Source: Plectrocnemia conspersa (taxonomy: Eukaryota; Arthropoda; Insecta; Trichoptera; Polycentropodidae). From it: DNA of 64,000 bases. Of this stretch, positions 50,331-61,818 are shown one piece after another. Position 1 is the first letter of the stretch. The number at the start of each line of letters is the position of its first letter. The DNA lies in contig VTFK01000475.1 in the NCBI GenBank assembly GCA_009617715.1, positions 1-64,000 of the forward strand, in the 5' to 3' direction. The position numbers and the translations under genes are program-made. Below the pieces are notes generated by a model. That model was not told where the DNA came from. It saw only the letters and a list, made by a program, of their open reading frames with translations, and did not search any database.

Positions 50331-51253
50331 TTCATGCATAATTAAAAGATCAAAAGACATTAAGATTAAATTCACAAGTAAAAGTTTCATTTAAATAATT
50401 ATCATAAATACGTTTCAAAAAGTATTTAGTAAACATAATAGTCTATACAGAAATAACCATTCTCATTAAAAAAAAAACAGACATTAAAAATCTTGCGATG
50501 TTTGTACGATGTCAGAAAAATCTGGATTTCTTGCAATCCTTTCCAACCAAATACACTACGTTTGTTTACTTTAAATTACGCACAAAATTACAACACCAAC
50601 ATCTTTATATTCTAGCGATTTTCAGACTCTTGAAAGCATTAAGCTCTTAGAATTATTACGATAATTGTACAACGATTATTATAGAGGCGTTAATTTAAAA
50701 ATAGATACCTAGTTACGAGCAGAAGCTTTTTCTACACATATAGAGCCTTAATATTTTTTTCTCTTCAATAGTTGTATTGTCTGTTGCTAGTTTCATATAA
50801 ATACATAAATAAATTTATTATAATTATTTTTCCTTGTAACAAATTCTGAACTGAACAATGTTCTATTTCGGTTGCTCTCATTTTTTTATACATAGTTTAT
50901 TTATTTTTGCTAAAAGCTAACAATTATACTTTTTAATTTAAGACATATATATTTTATAAATTTTAATATAATAATTACTAAAAATATTTTATATTAAGTT
51001 ATCTATTATATTATTATTTTTTATAATTGTGTACTTAAATTAAAATTAAATATTTAATTTAAGCAAAAATACCCATATATTTATGTTATTCACTTGTCTG
51101 ACACTTTTTTGTGAATTTACACATTTATTTAGATAATATTTCGTCGCTCTGTTTTGCGATATTTGTAAATATTTTCATCGAATTCTATCTTGTCAAATAA
51201 TAGTGTTATACATGTATATGTATTTTTGCATATCTATTAAAATCTACAAAGAG

Positions 51254-51395
51254 CAGGCACGTCTGATGAGATACTTTCCCTTTCGCTCGCTCGCGTGTTA
51301 AGTGATGAGAGTAAGTGAGAGATAAGGGCATGCGGAACCCATCTCTCACTCGCTCCCGTTACTTAAAAATGAAAGTAACTCACGGAACGCGCCTG
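51254..51395 (+). mobile_element. Short MITE, most complete copy of the CAGGCGCGT family
   Basis: The left terminus CAGGCACGTCTGATGAGATA and the right terminus in reverse complement CAGGCGCGTTCCGTGAGTTA form inverted ends. The core has TCGCTCGCTCGCGTGTTAAG and GAGTAAGTGAGAGATAAGGG, largely mirrored in the second half. Flanking 8-mers ACAAAGAG and ACAAACAT agree at five of eight positions, which would fit an old 8-bp duplication. Confidence 0.7.
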
Positions 51396-51399
51396 ACAA

Positions 51400-53030
51400 A
51401 CATATTTAAAAAATATTTTCTTACTTAAAAATAAATAAAAATTTGTAGTTTTATTTATTAAGCGGTCGGAAAAAGTAAGGCCCGATCCCGACTGTGCGTT
51501 TCTTTGCCTTTACCGTCATACTAAATACTAATGACTCATATTTTAATACTACATACAAATACTACTAGTCGGCGACTATGTCTGAAATACTTGGGTTTAA
51601 ATCTTTAACTTGTGTAATTTTCTTAACTATTCAGATATAAATACGGGATATCAATAACAGTTGTTGCGTGTTTCGAACAATATAAAGATAAAATATCTAT
51701 TTAGATTATTGAAAAAATGCGATTTTCGCCGACAAACAAATTTTATGGCGTTATCTATGGAAAGCCCTCATATATTATTGCAATATTTCGATTTTTACGT
51801 GGATCAGTTTCTTTTTATCTGATTATTAATGTAGGTTATTTAAGATAGGGCTAATTAAAGTAATCGAAAAAACGGTATTTTTTTTGTATTTTTCGTAGTT
51901 CAAACACTTCCAAGAAAATATGCATATTTTAAAACATCTGGAACGGACCCACCCTTTTTTATGCAGCAGTTGTAAAACATTTTGAAATATTCGTACAAAT
52001 TAAATTTTTTAAAAAATTATTGATTTTTCGAAAAATATATTTTTTAATTTGCTATTTTTCTTGAGATATTCTCAACCAGAAACACTAGGTCATGAAATAT
52101 AGGTATAAATATCGGCGTTTTAATAAAATACAATACGTTTTTTAATAATATACAAATATGTATGATGAAGAAATTGGATTTTCCATGGGAAATTTATATT
52201 AAAAATATTTTTTACGAGCAGAACCTTAAACCAATTAATTATTAAAAATAGAGAACCATTTATAAATACTATGAATACATATTTTCCCAGACCTAACAAA
52301 GCGATTTTACATAAGCCATCAAATCGAAATGAAATGTAAATTCGTGCAATATAAAATCAAGCGATATGTTACGATTACAATATTATTTTTTATATTAATT
52401 TCAAGTTGATAATCGAATATTTAAATAAAAGCAGAATAGATTAGACAATTCTATATATTTGTATAATTGTATAATTTATTATAGGATCAAAAATTTAATG
52501 TTATCATTTTCCAATATACTTCAAATCAATTTTATTTATATTTTTATGATTAAAAATAAAAGCGTGACGCTTGATTAAACTTGATTATATATTTTTCACA
52601 TAAACCTAACATTAATTATGATAATTAATCATCGTTAATTAGTGAAGGCAGTCTTATTTAAAACAATTAAGTAATTATGTATTGTACAAGATCTATATAA
52701 TTTAGATTTTTTTTATTATACTCCTTGTATTATAAATATATTCTGATATTGCGCTCTTGTTGTATATTTAGATACACAACACAATATTAAAGTTGCAGCG
52801 CTTATAAAACATGTCTTCGAGATACTAAAGGTATATAGTAGATCGTAGCTATAAAGAAACGTCGTATACTTTTTCTCCTGAAATATATTTTATACATACA
52901 TAAATAAAGTATAAATAGCCCTTTTTACGCCCGCGCTTTACTGTGTATATTTTTTACCATACAAAAAATTGACGCATAAATCCAAATTCATAAAAATGCT
53001 AAGCAAGAGTGAAATTAAAATAAATCTCAG
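51400..53030. other. AT-rich intronic sequence, nothing recognised
   Basis: No open frame, repeat termini or coding similarity were found. Confidence 0.4.
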
Positions 53031-53039
53031 TATTAAATA

Positions 53040-53660
53040 AATTCAAGAGCAAGAACATTGCGCGTGATGTATGAGTCTGAATAGCCGACGCTTTTCCTCT
53101 CGTCGTCGGCGAAAAAGGTGTATTCTTTTTAAAAGGAGCACTCCATAAAAAAGGAGTGGGCAATTAGGAAAGGCTCTCTCTGAAAAAAATCAGCGCTCTT
53201 CCTGGCCGTTTACAGTTGAAAAATAGACACCGCAACGGAGATTTGTAGCCGAGATATAAAACGGATCCTAGCGACGTTTCGCAGGCTGCCAACGATCGAT
53301 TATCGAGTTCGTGAATAAATAAACTGGCGTGAGATAAAGTGGCTCTAGCTGAATTCTGGCTCGGAGTATGTACGTAGAGTCGGTAAGTTTCACGGGGATG
53401 TGCCAGCAGAACTACTTGGTTGTACTATAATGCTTTTGGTGGGTATTCCTCCCGCTTTTCGGTGGTGCAGATGCGATAAATTTTGACGAGGGAAACGTTT
53501 GACGGCTCTGAAAACCGTTTAATTATTTAATAAGGACGGCGATGGGGGTTAGAGTCATAAAATTGGATAATTACACGCTTTTCCGCGGCAGTAAAGCGAT
53601 TAAATTATTAAGTATCTTGAAAGGCTCGCGTTTTAATTTATAACGAACGGTAATCGGCGA
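53040..53660. promoter_or_regulatory. GC-richer intronic block with small hairpins
   Basis: Contains GCCGACG...CGTCGGC (about 53077-53104) and GGAGCACTCC with a following GGAGTG. No coding frame is present. It is a candidate conserved non-coding element by composition. Confidence 0.25.
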
Positions 53661-53669
53661 AAATTATAT

Positions 53670-56030
53670 TGTAATAAATTACTGGTTAAAAATAACTAAT
53701 GTTGGACCCCGTAATCGTCAGTACTGAACTATTATTACCTAGGGACAACAATCAATAAAACATGGGAGCACTCGGTGAAAATAAAATGGCATCCTACTAA
53801 TTTGAGAAAATATATAGTAAGACCCCTTGTTAATTCGAGCGCTGCCAATTGATATGAAACGGAAATGGTTTTCACCATTTCCTGGGTTTTTGCATGCAGG
53901 GAAAGTTTACCTTTTGAATATGTCACGTTATATCCGAGAGGCATACATTTGAACTAATTTAACAACTAGCCTAATTGGTAACTCGAACCGTTGCGATGGT
54001 GATGTAATATCAAGTTACATTCATATAACGACCGTGTTTATGTTTATTGATAACATTTTAACATAATAAAAATTGAATACTCTTAATACAATTATTAAAA
54101 CTGCAACCCTTTACCTTTCAACTAATATATGTTAGTGTTAGTTAACCTTCATATTTATAATAAACCACAAACGCTCTATTGGATTATTGGATTATACGGG
54201 CTAATCTTTAACCACAAATCATTTTGCCAAAAGCCTGATTTTTCGTCAAATATGGCTAAAAAATTTGCCTTTAAATTAATTCAAGGTAGTATTATTGATT
54301 TAACCCTTACAAAAGAATGTGATGATTACTATCTCCTCTGTTGCTATGAAACCAACTATCATATCTGCTTTTAGATTTTTCTAAGAGGCAAGATTTTTAT
54401 CTATAATATTTTAAAATAAAAATCATAAAACATATCCGTAAGACTTATGGAATTTTAATTAAACCATACATATAAATTAATATTGTATTATATTATATAA
54501 TCAAGGGTTAGTTCAAATTTATATCAAAACCAAATTCGACGGACCAAATTATTATTATCGGTATTGCTGCCATATATCAGACAAAAATTTAACCTGACTT
54601 GTCGGTCAGCGTTTTTTTATACCGAAGGCACGTTGTGTAATTACTATAAAAATACGCGACGTTCTAGTAGCCTTGTCAGCATCTGGTGGCTGACGTGAAG
54701 AGGGAAGCGGCGGCAGTCACGATATTTTAAGGTCTATGTTATTAAAAATATATAATTTTTTACTAGACGATTTCTATTGTTTTTATTTAAGTAAAGTTAA
54801 GAGCTGCAGCGTTTTTGTGACTTCTTCATCTGAAATTATGAAAGATTTTGTAGCTCTTTAAATGAAAATCTGTCTTTTTAAATGCATTATTGAAGCGAAG
54901 CCCAAGAAATAGCTTCACATATACCCTCTAAAGCTCTTCAGTGTCTATAAATACTGGATTCATAAAGTCTTCAAATCAAATTTTAAGTTGCTTCTAAGAA
55001 CATGATGGTAAAACAAAAAAGTCTATAAGAAATCGTAATTTTGATTTTTTTATAAGCTAAATCATTACGCATCTAATAATATTAAGTATATATTTTTTAT
55101 TACTTTGTTAAATTGATTTATTATAAAGATATACCATATTTTGACTATATTAGTTAGGTCTATTTTATTACAAATCTTGAGTTAAATCGCTAAATATTGT
55201 TGTTCAAGCGTATTTTGAGAACCGTTTTGTAATAACGACGCAGAGGACGCGTTAATTAATCGCAACACATCTGAACCAGATCGGTATTTATATTTTTAAT
55301 AAAAAAAATCACACGACACACCTAAAACCAATAAAGCGCCAGAAAACGTGGAAGCAGTGAAAGTATCAAATCAACAAACGCCAACGGCTACAATTTGTCT
55401 GATATGATTATAAAACTCATTAAAATATAACTGTTTTTTATATACTTTTCAGAAATACGTATATACATTTTTCAGACAGCTTGATTTATTTTTAATACCT
55501 ATTTATAAAGTGTGAGATATATATGCCCTGCCCTGTATTATAAAAATCTGAAATATTGATAATTTAATTTTCCATAAATAGGAAAAAAAATAAAATTCTT
55601 TCAAACCTGTTGTAGATTGTATGTGCATGTGATGAGTCGTTTTAATTTATGTTGAATAGTAATTAATTAGTTTATTGATTTTAAACTAATTAAGTCATTA
55701 AAAAATATTAAAATTATATTTGTTTACTAAAATTAAATTAATTCACACTGTTTTAGTATTTAAAAATACAATAGCTACATCTAGTTTTGAATAAATAAAT
55801 AAATAAATAACAACGAATTTTCTTCTGTTAAGAGCAATAGAAATAATGTGAAATTTCTAAGGGTATAAAAAAAAGGGTTAACATTGAAAAATTCTGTCAC
55901 AAACACAATTTTAATTTCATTTAGGTGCCTAAAAGTGTCATGACCGCATTAGAACGAGCATATTGCTTCTGTGAAATTTTGTACAAGGATATTTTCCTTT
56001 ATGTTCACTCGCGTGTCGTTACATTAAAAG
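53670..56030. other. Intronic sequence with scattered features, no gene recognised
   Basis: Short frames at 53735-53944 (minus) and 54129-54374 (plus) are not recognised. A GC-richer patch lies at 54590-54730 and an AAAT microsatellite at 55790-55811. AAAGGGTTAAC near 55874 resembles a piggyBac end but no partner was found. Confidence 0.3.
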
Positions 56031-56039
56031 GTTAATCGT

Positions 56040-56480
56040 TTCGCTGTGGAGGCAGCCATTCATAAACTTTATTTTTTCCGCTTAAAATTGAAAGAAAATA
56101 ACATCGACGCGCGGAAAAGCGCAAATCTCGTTCGTGGTTTTAATTGATTTAAATTTTATATTCAAATAAAATCTGTCGCAAATAAATATTTGCACTTGAA
56201 TTCCAATTTTCAGGTTCGTTTCAGGCAGTTCAATCCCAAGTTGACCCATTCGAAACGCAAACTTTATCATCCCTTTTCCGCGGGCGGCTCGCGCTCACGG
56301 CGTCCAATTCTTACTTTACTTTTCTCGAGACGTTCGTTTTAGTACATCAAAGAAGGGTTGTAAAACTTTATGGATTTTAAGCAGCTCGGTTTGGTGGCTT
56401 TTCAGTTCCACCGTAATTATATTCAGAACTAATAAACCTTGGGTTTTATTGCTTGGCCGGCAGCGCTAATGGTCGCCTTC
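56040..56480. promoter_or_regulatory. GC-richer intronic block
   Basis: CpG-containing non-coding sequence (for example CGCGGGCGGCTCGCGCTCAC at 56279). A similar block lies at 56680-57000. Both are candidates for conserved regulatory DNA by composition only. Confidence 0.25.
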
Positions 56481-57424
56481 AATCTACGCAGAATTAATAG
56501 TTTTTTATTCAGTATTTTATGATATTAATTTTAAAATGATAGAAGTGTAAGAAATTTATGTAATATGTTCAATAAATGTTAGTTGTAGTTTTTATTTTTG
56601 ATGCCAAATCACCATTGATATAAGCTTTTTTTATAATGATACACTTTGTGGTTTGTTGGTAAAGTCAAGATGGATTTCACGTGAGATTTTTAAAATGCAC
56701 TTCGCGAATCACAATTAAAGTTGTTGCGCGGAAAATAGCTCGGCAGACGAGATAAGTGTACGACCTCGATGAGTTTAAGTGGGCCGCAGTGGATGAAACG
56801 AGCACACCGACACTACACATTTACGAAACAACCCTCGAAAGCCTTTTAAGAGGCTATTTAGAAAAGGTATGCTTTACCAGATACCAGATTTCTATGCCTT
56901 AAATGGTTTCTCATGCAAAAGATTAGCCTCGCGACCACCGACAATTACTCTCTCTACGCAAAACACAATAGAGATAAGCTTGAAATTAAAGCTCAGGATT
57001 TATTTTTTTACTTGTTTTAAATAATTATAAAATATTAAATAGAAAGAAATAATTATAAAAGTATGTAAATATTTAAATAAAATTTATAACACAAACTTTA
57101 AGTATAATTTATATATATATATTCACAAATTGTTAAAAATATTAAATAAAGAAAAATATTTTTTTGATAATTAATATTAAAAGTTGGTGAATGCATTGTT
57201 GTCTAGCCATTATTATATATATTTTAATATAATTGTTCTGCAAATATGTATTATTTTTTTCTGCGCATATATGATAAATAATATTAAATAAATAAATAAA
57301 TTTGTATAATAAAATATTGAAAACTTCAGATCACATTATTATTTTGTACATTTACGTAAACAATCAATAATGTCTAAGCTAAATTTTATTTTATTCTGTT
57401 AATCGGTATTTTTATAACTTTAAA

Positions 57425-57600
57425 GCATAGATTCTCAAACTTAATTGACTCATCGCCCACTTTTCAACGACAAAATTTTTCAACGCCCACCTTTGGAAAA
57501 CTTTATTTTTATCTCATTTAATAATAAATTATGAACGTAGCAATGCTCGTATTTTTTTATGTACTTCTCTGTTATCGGGGGCCAATTTTACTTTAAAAAA
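57425..57600. other. Possible transposon-end fragment
   Basis: The phrase GATTCTCAAACTTAATTGAC followed by CGCCCACTTTTCAACG resembles the common hAT-type GGTTCTCAAACTT end, but the rest is not preserved. Confidence 0.25.
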
Positions 57601-57859
57601 TATTTATACATCTTATTTATTTATATACAATTATAAATTACATGTCAGAGGCAAGTAACAATTTATATAATTCTCCCTTTTTACGTAGATTCGTTGCAGA
57701 GAGATATTTATGGGGTGTTTTTTTGAAACGTGTTTAAGTAGCAAAACGTTGTTAGTCTTTTAAATAATAATTCTAAATAATATTTATTCATTTATTTATA
57801 CAATTTATTTATTCATTTATTTTTTTATTAATTTTTAATATGTTTAATCTAATTCATTC

Positions 57860-59035
57860 ACTAATATGGATCAAATTATTTTGTATGTTTTAAAGTTATA
57901 TATTAACACTGTATCATCAGCATACAGTTGAATCCTTGTTGCAAGTTTAAATAGGTTTAAATCATTGATGTATAGATTAACAAATAAAGGTCTCAAAATA
58001 GAACCCTGTGGAATTCCACACTGGACCACTTCACATTCGTTTATGTACCATTTATTACATCTATTTGTTGTATAGTATTTAAATAGCTTTTTAATCAATT
58101 TAGCGTTGGCTCTACTATTCCAATATATTTTAATTTCTCTAATAACATGTTAAGGTCTACTGTGTCAAAAGTTTATAAATAACGCAAAAGTTTTATTTTT
58201 ATTATTTAAATTTTGTTGTATTTCATTCTTCAAATCAAAAGCTGCATATTTTGTACTGATTTTTTTTCTAAATCCGTATTGCAAATTTGATAATAAATTT
58301 AAGCATTTTAAAAATAAACTGGTAAAACAAATATATGGCAATAATTGTTAGTGAACAAATATATGGCAATATTTGTTAGTGATTTATTGAATAATTTTAC
58401 TAAAATAAAAGCAATAATACTGTTATTTGATTGTAATGCCTTTAGTACCAGGCGCTAAGTTATTTTTTAATTTGTTTGTATATCTTATGACTTCTAATTT
58501 AATTTGGTGAAAATAAATAGATCTGTTAACTTGAGCCATATTTGTGATAGTGTTTATATCATCAATGTTAATTTGTATATCATCTGATAGAAATGTTTCA
58601 ATTAAGATGAAATGTTTATTCATTGGCTATTATTTTTTATCTGCAGCTAAATCTCCATTATGATTGAGAATAACATTTTATTATATTTTCCATATTTTAA
58701 ATTGGTTATTATTAGCATTATTAAACATTTTATTACAGTAATCTACTATTGTTTTTCCCGATAGACAGTTACAGAATTTCTAACTAGATTTTTTTTCTGG
58801 GTTAAGATAATCGTATATTTATATTTTTAATCATGTTATTTAGATGTTCATTAAAACATAGAACGGTGCCTATGTTTTTATTATCTGAACCTTATGTCAA
58901 GATTTTGTATCTGTTTTTGTTTTAAGCGATTTTAATTTTATTTATTATATAAAATTATTACAGTTTTTATTGACATTTTCTAATAATTCAAAATCAGAAG
59001 ATTTTATTATATTTTGTAGTTGTCTATATTTAATT
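57860..59035 (-). pseudogene. CR1/Jockey-like non-LTR retrotransposon reverse transcriptase remnant
   Basis: Minus-strand fragments in LINE order: LQNIIKSSDFELLENV (about 59020); DDINTITN and LKNNLAPGTKGIT (58423-58623; LAPGxDGI motif); LQYGFRKKISTKYAAFDLK (about 58280; QYGFRxxxST); then CGIPQGSIL, NLYINDL and the catalytic LYADDTVLIY (58098-57871, YADD at 57913-57924). LGPL is changed to LRPL. Segments lie in different frames with stops, and the endonuclease and 3' end are not seen. A 28-bp tandem duplication sits at 58327-58382. It is inactive. Confidence 0.9.
58327..58382. repeat. Tandem duplication of a 28-bp unit
   Basis: The unit starting ACAAATATATGGCAATAATT at 58327-58354 is repeated at 58355-58382 with one difference, within the LINE remnant. 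Confidence 0.9.
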
Positions 59036-59044
59036 ATTTCAGCC

Positions 59045-59130
59045 GCGGCGGTGAGATAATTTTCCTTTCGGTCGCTCGCGTGTTAAGTGACGAGAGTGAG
59101 TGAGAGATAAGAGCATGCGGTCAGCATGCC
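59045..59130 (+). mobile_element. Short MITE, copy C of the CAGGCGCGT family
   Basis: GGTGAGATAATTTTCCTTTC, GTCGCTCGCGTGTTAAGTGA and GAGTGAGTGAGAGATAAGAG match copies at 11779 and 51254. It lies at the 5' edge of the LINE remnant, so it may have truncated it. Confidence 0.65.
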
Positions 59131-59379
59131 TTAATAAATATAAATAAGAAATGTATACTGTTCTATTGCGATAATAAATTGATACCTCATCTTCCCTATT
59201 TATTGGATCCAACTGATTTCTAAACTTAAAGATAAAATTTGATCAAGAGACTTTTAGTAGTATTTTGCAGACATTGTATTGATATTTTAACAGTTAATAC
59301 ATTAAAAATATACTGTTATACATAATAATTAAATCTCACTGAAATTCCACACTCAATGTTAGTAAGCTATAAGGATATA

Positions 59380-59840
59380 ATGCCAGTATGAGACGTGCAA
59401 AACGAAGTTTTACGCAAGCGTCCAGTCAATCCACTTTATTCTTTGAAACAGACGTGAAAGAGTACAAACTCGCGTTAGTCGCTACGTGACTCCACTAATA
59501 AACGCACATAAAACGTGGTTATTCAAGCAAAAAAATAAAATAAAATAAAGCACATCTGGCCGCTGGAAGATGCAGATGCTTCAGATGGTCTCATTTTCAT
59601 GCAAATTTTCGCCAAGGGGGCGAAAATTCGTTTTGGGCGTCGCCAAAGGGTTGCCGCTGCGCCACTCTCCCTCTCTCGTCAGATTTGTAATCGACTTTAC
59701 TTTATGAAACGTCCGCTGCTATGCACCGAAGGGGTTGCCAGATGTCAAGTCGGAGGAGAGACCGAACCGCCGTATTACCATATTTTGAACGGTCTGGTAA
59801 AAACCCAATCTTCCTCGGCAGTATGTTAAAAATATAAGAT
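59380..59840. promoter_or_regulatory. GC-richer intronic block with a perfect hairpin
   Basis: The hairpin AATTTTCGCC / GGCGAAAATT with a 5-nt loop lies at 59604-59628. The block has overlapping short frames on both strands, none recognised. Candidate conserved non-coding element. Confidence 0.3.
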
Positions 59841-61300
59841 TTGATTTGCCTATGATTTGAATTTGGTTTTGTACAAATCCTGTTCCTATAAAATTCAACG
59901 TTTCTCTCAGGATCATAAACATGATCAACAATAAAATATCTATTGGGTTTTGTAACATAATCATTGTTGTTAATAATGTCTCACTAAATAAATTAAATAT
60001 TGCTTAGATATTTTTAACCACCTAGGAAACTTATTATATATATTTTTAGAATTTTTTCTTTAACTTGCCTCCGCACTTAGCGTTCCAGGCACACAACTCA
60101 ATTTTGATCCAACACCGGTATTGCATGTTCGCTTTACCCAGTATCGATTGAGCGTACTTTTCTCGGTAAAATTGAGCTGGAAATAACCAACAATTAGGTA
60201 ACTGCCAATAAAGTTGCACAGTTGTATCAAATTTTACTACATAAATACACTCGAATCATTTGCTTAACATAATACATAAAAATTGTACCATATACAAATA
60301 TAGCAATATTAATATTTGGATATGTATTATGCACGGTTTGTTTGACGACATAAATCATTCTTTCTCATTGTCGGTTATTTGCATTACGGATGTAATGGAT
60401 TCGTATGAGTGCTCTCAAAAGCGTCCTCGCTCTTTGTATTGTATGCGTTATTTTGATAATGTCAGCAATACATCAAAATCAGATTATCCTTTATGATTTT
60501 TACTATTATTATATGATACATAAATATACCGTTTCTAATTAAATTAAATTGAAAACTCATTACTCTAATCAAATCGTTTAAATTTGTATATTAGTAATAA
60601 GATAATTCGTTCACAGATACAAAGTATTTTGATTAAGGATTGACTTTAAAACGTCTATTTAATAAAAAAAAATTTAAAAAAAGATTCATTAATGTTTTCC
60701 GAAACAAAATCGGATACGATTTTAAAAGGCCCGCCAACGTAGCCTTACACACTTACATTGCGTAAATATTCATGACACAAAAAACACATTTGATGCAAAT
60801 TATATTACAAAATGCGCCGAAATAATAGAAAACTTTACACTTTCAAAAAATTAAAATCAGTAATTCAACTCAAATCAAGTTTGAACTAAAAATAATATGA
60901 TAATCTATAACCATTGGACATATGGCGTCTAAATTTGGGGCTGCACTAATCAATAAAATCACTGTAAGCTATATGTTTAATAATGATTCTTGATACTTGA
61001 CTAACGAGGAAATACACAAATGAATTAACGAAATAATTTGAGAATATGAAGTTAAACATTAAAACAGATTACTGCAATATACTTATATTGAAGACGTATA
61101 AGCTTTTAATATAATCTAGAATGTAATATGTATCAAAACAATTAAACTACATTTGTAAACATATTTTATTGAATTCTTGAAAAAAATAGACTTGAAAGTG
61201 TGGCCACACATACTGTATTTACATATTAATCGAACAATAGAAGAGAGATCTAGTGACCAAATAATTAAAAATATTTCCCGGACCACTTAATAGCACATCT
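59841..61300. other. Mostly AT-rich intronic sequence
   Basis: A moderate-GC patch at 60060-60190 contains ACACCGGTATTGC, a single motif like those of the CCGGTA hAT termini. The 60920-61260 part weakly matches 49160-49500. Otherwise nothing is recognised. Confidence 0.3.
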
Positions 61301-61818
61301 GTCCCTAGACATTATTCACCCATAAGTACCATAAAAAACTACTCTTTGTTTGGAAAGGATGCGCTGATCAATACATTCTAACCTACGCAAATTACTATTG
61401 TTCTTCAACTCTTTGGTTACCGATTGCCTAATTGGCCATCTGGGCACATTTTGATGTCCAAGAACATCTGCGATTCATTATAGAGTATTATAACAAATGT
61501 GACATTTACGCCAGGAAGATTACACGAGAAATGCCACGGAGTCATAACAGCAGAGACAAGCCAGGAGACTGCTTTAACCAATTAAACGCCACCGACTCAC
61601 CGATGCGTCATTTGACGATTTTTTTTTATGCAAATTATTTTTTTAAAACAAGTTTACGAATTATTTAAAAAATATTTTTAATTATTAATAAAGATTATTG
61701 TACTATTTTAAATATTCAGTAAACCACGTAATTTATATTTATTCAAATAAAGAGATACAACCGCGTGAAAAGAAATAACATGCGACTCATTAAAAAGTCA
61801 CTGGTGTTTAAAGGGTTA
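61300..61818. mobile_element. Possible decayed piggyBac-like element end
   Basis: TTTAAAGGG directly before TTAA at 61815-61818 is a piggyBac-type terminus. The open frame at 61432-61668 lies about 150 bp inside it but is not recognisable as transposase. No left terminus was found. Confidence 0.35.

Noticed and set aside
53735..53944. Minus-strand frame containing MVKTISV, resembling an NCX CBD2 phrase
   Set aside because: Similarity is limited to a few residues; the following residues do not continue the Calx-beta strand and no matching splice sites are present.
54100..55880. Possible piggyBac element between CAACCCTTTACC (54104) and AAAGGGTTAAC (55865)
   Set aside because: The left end lacks TTAA and the two ends do not match beyond CCCTTT.
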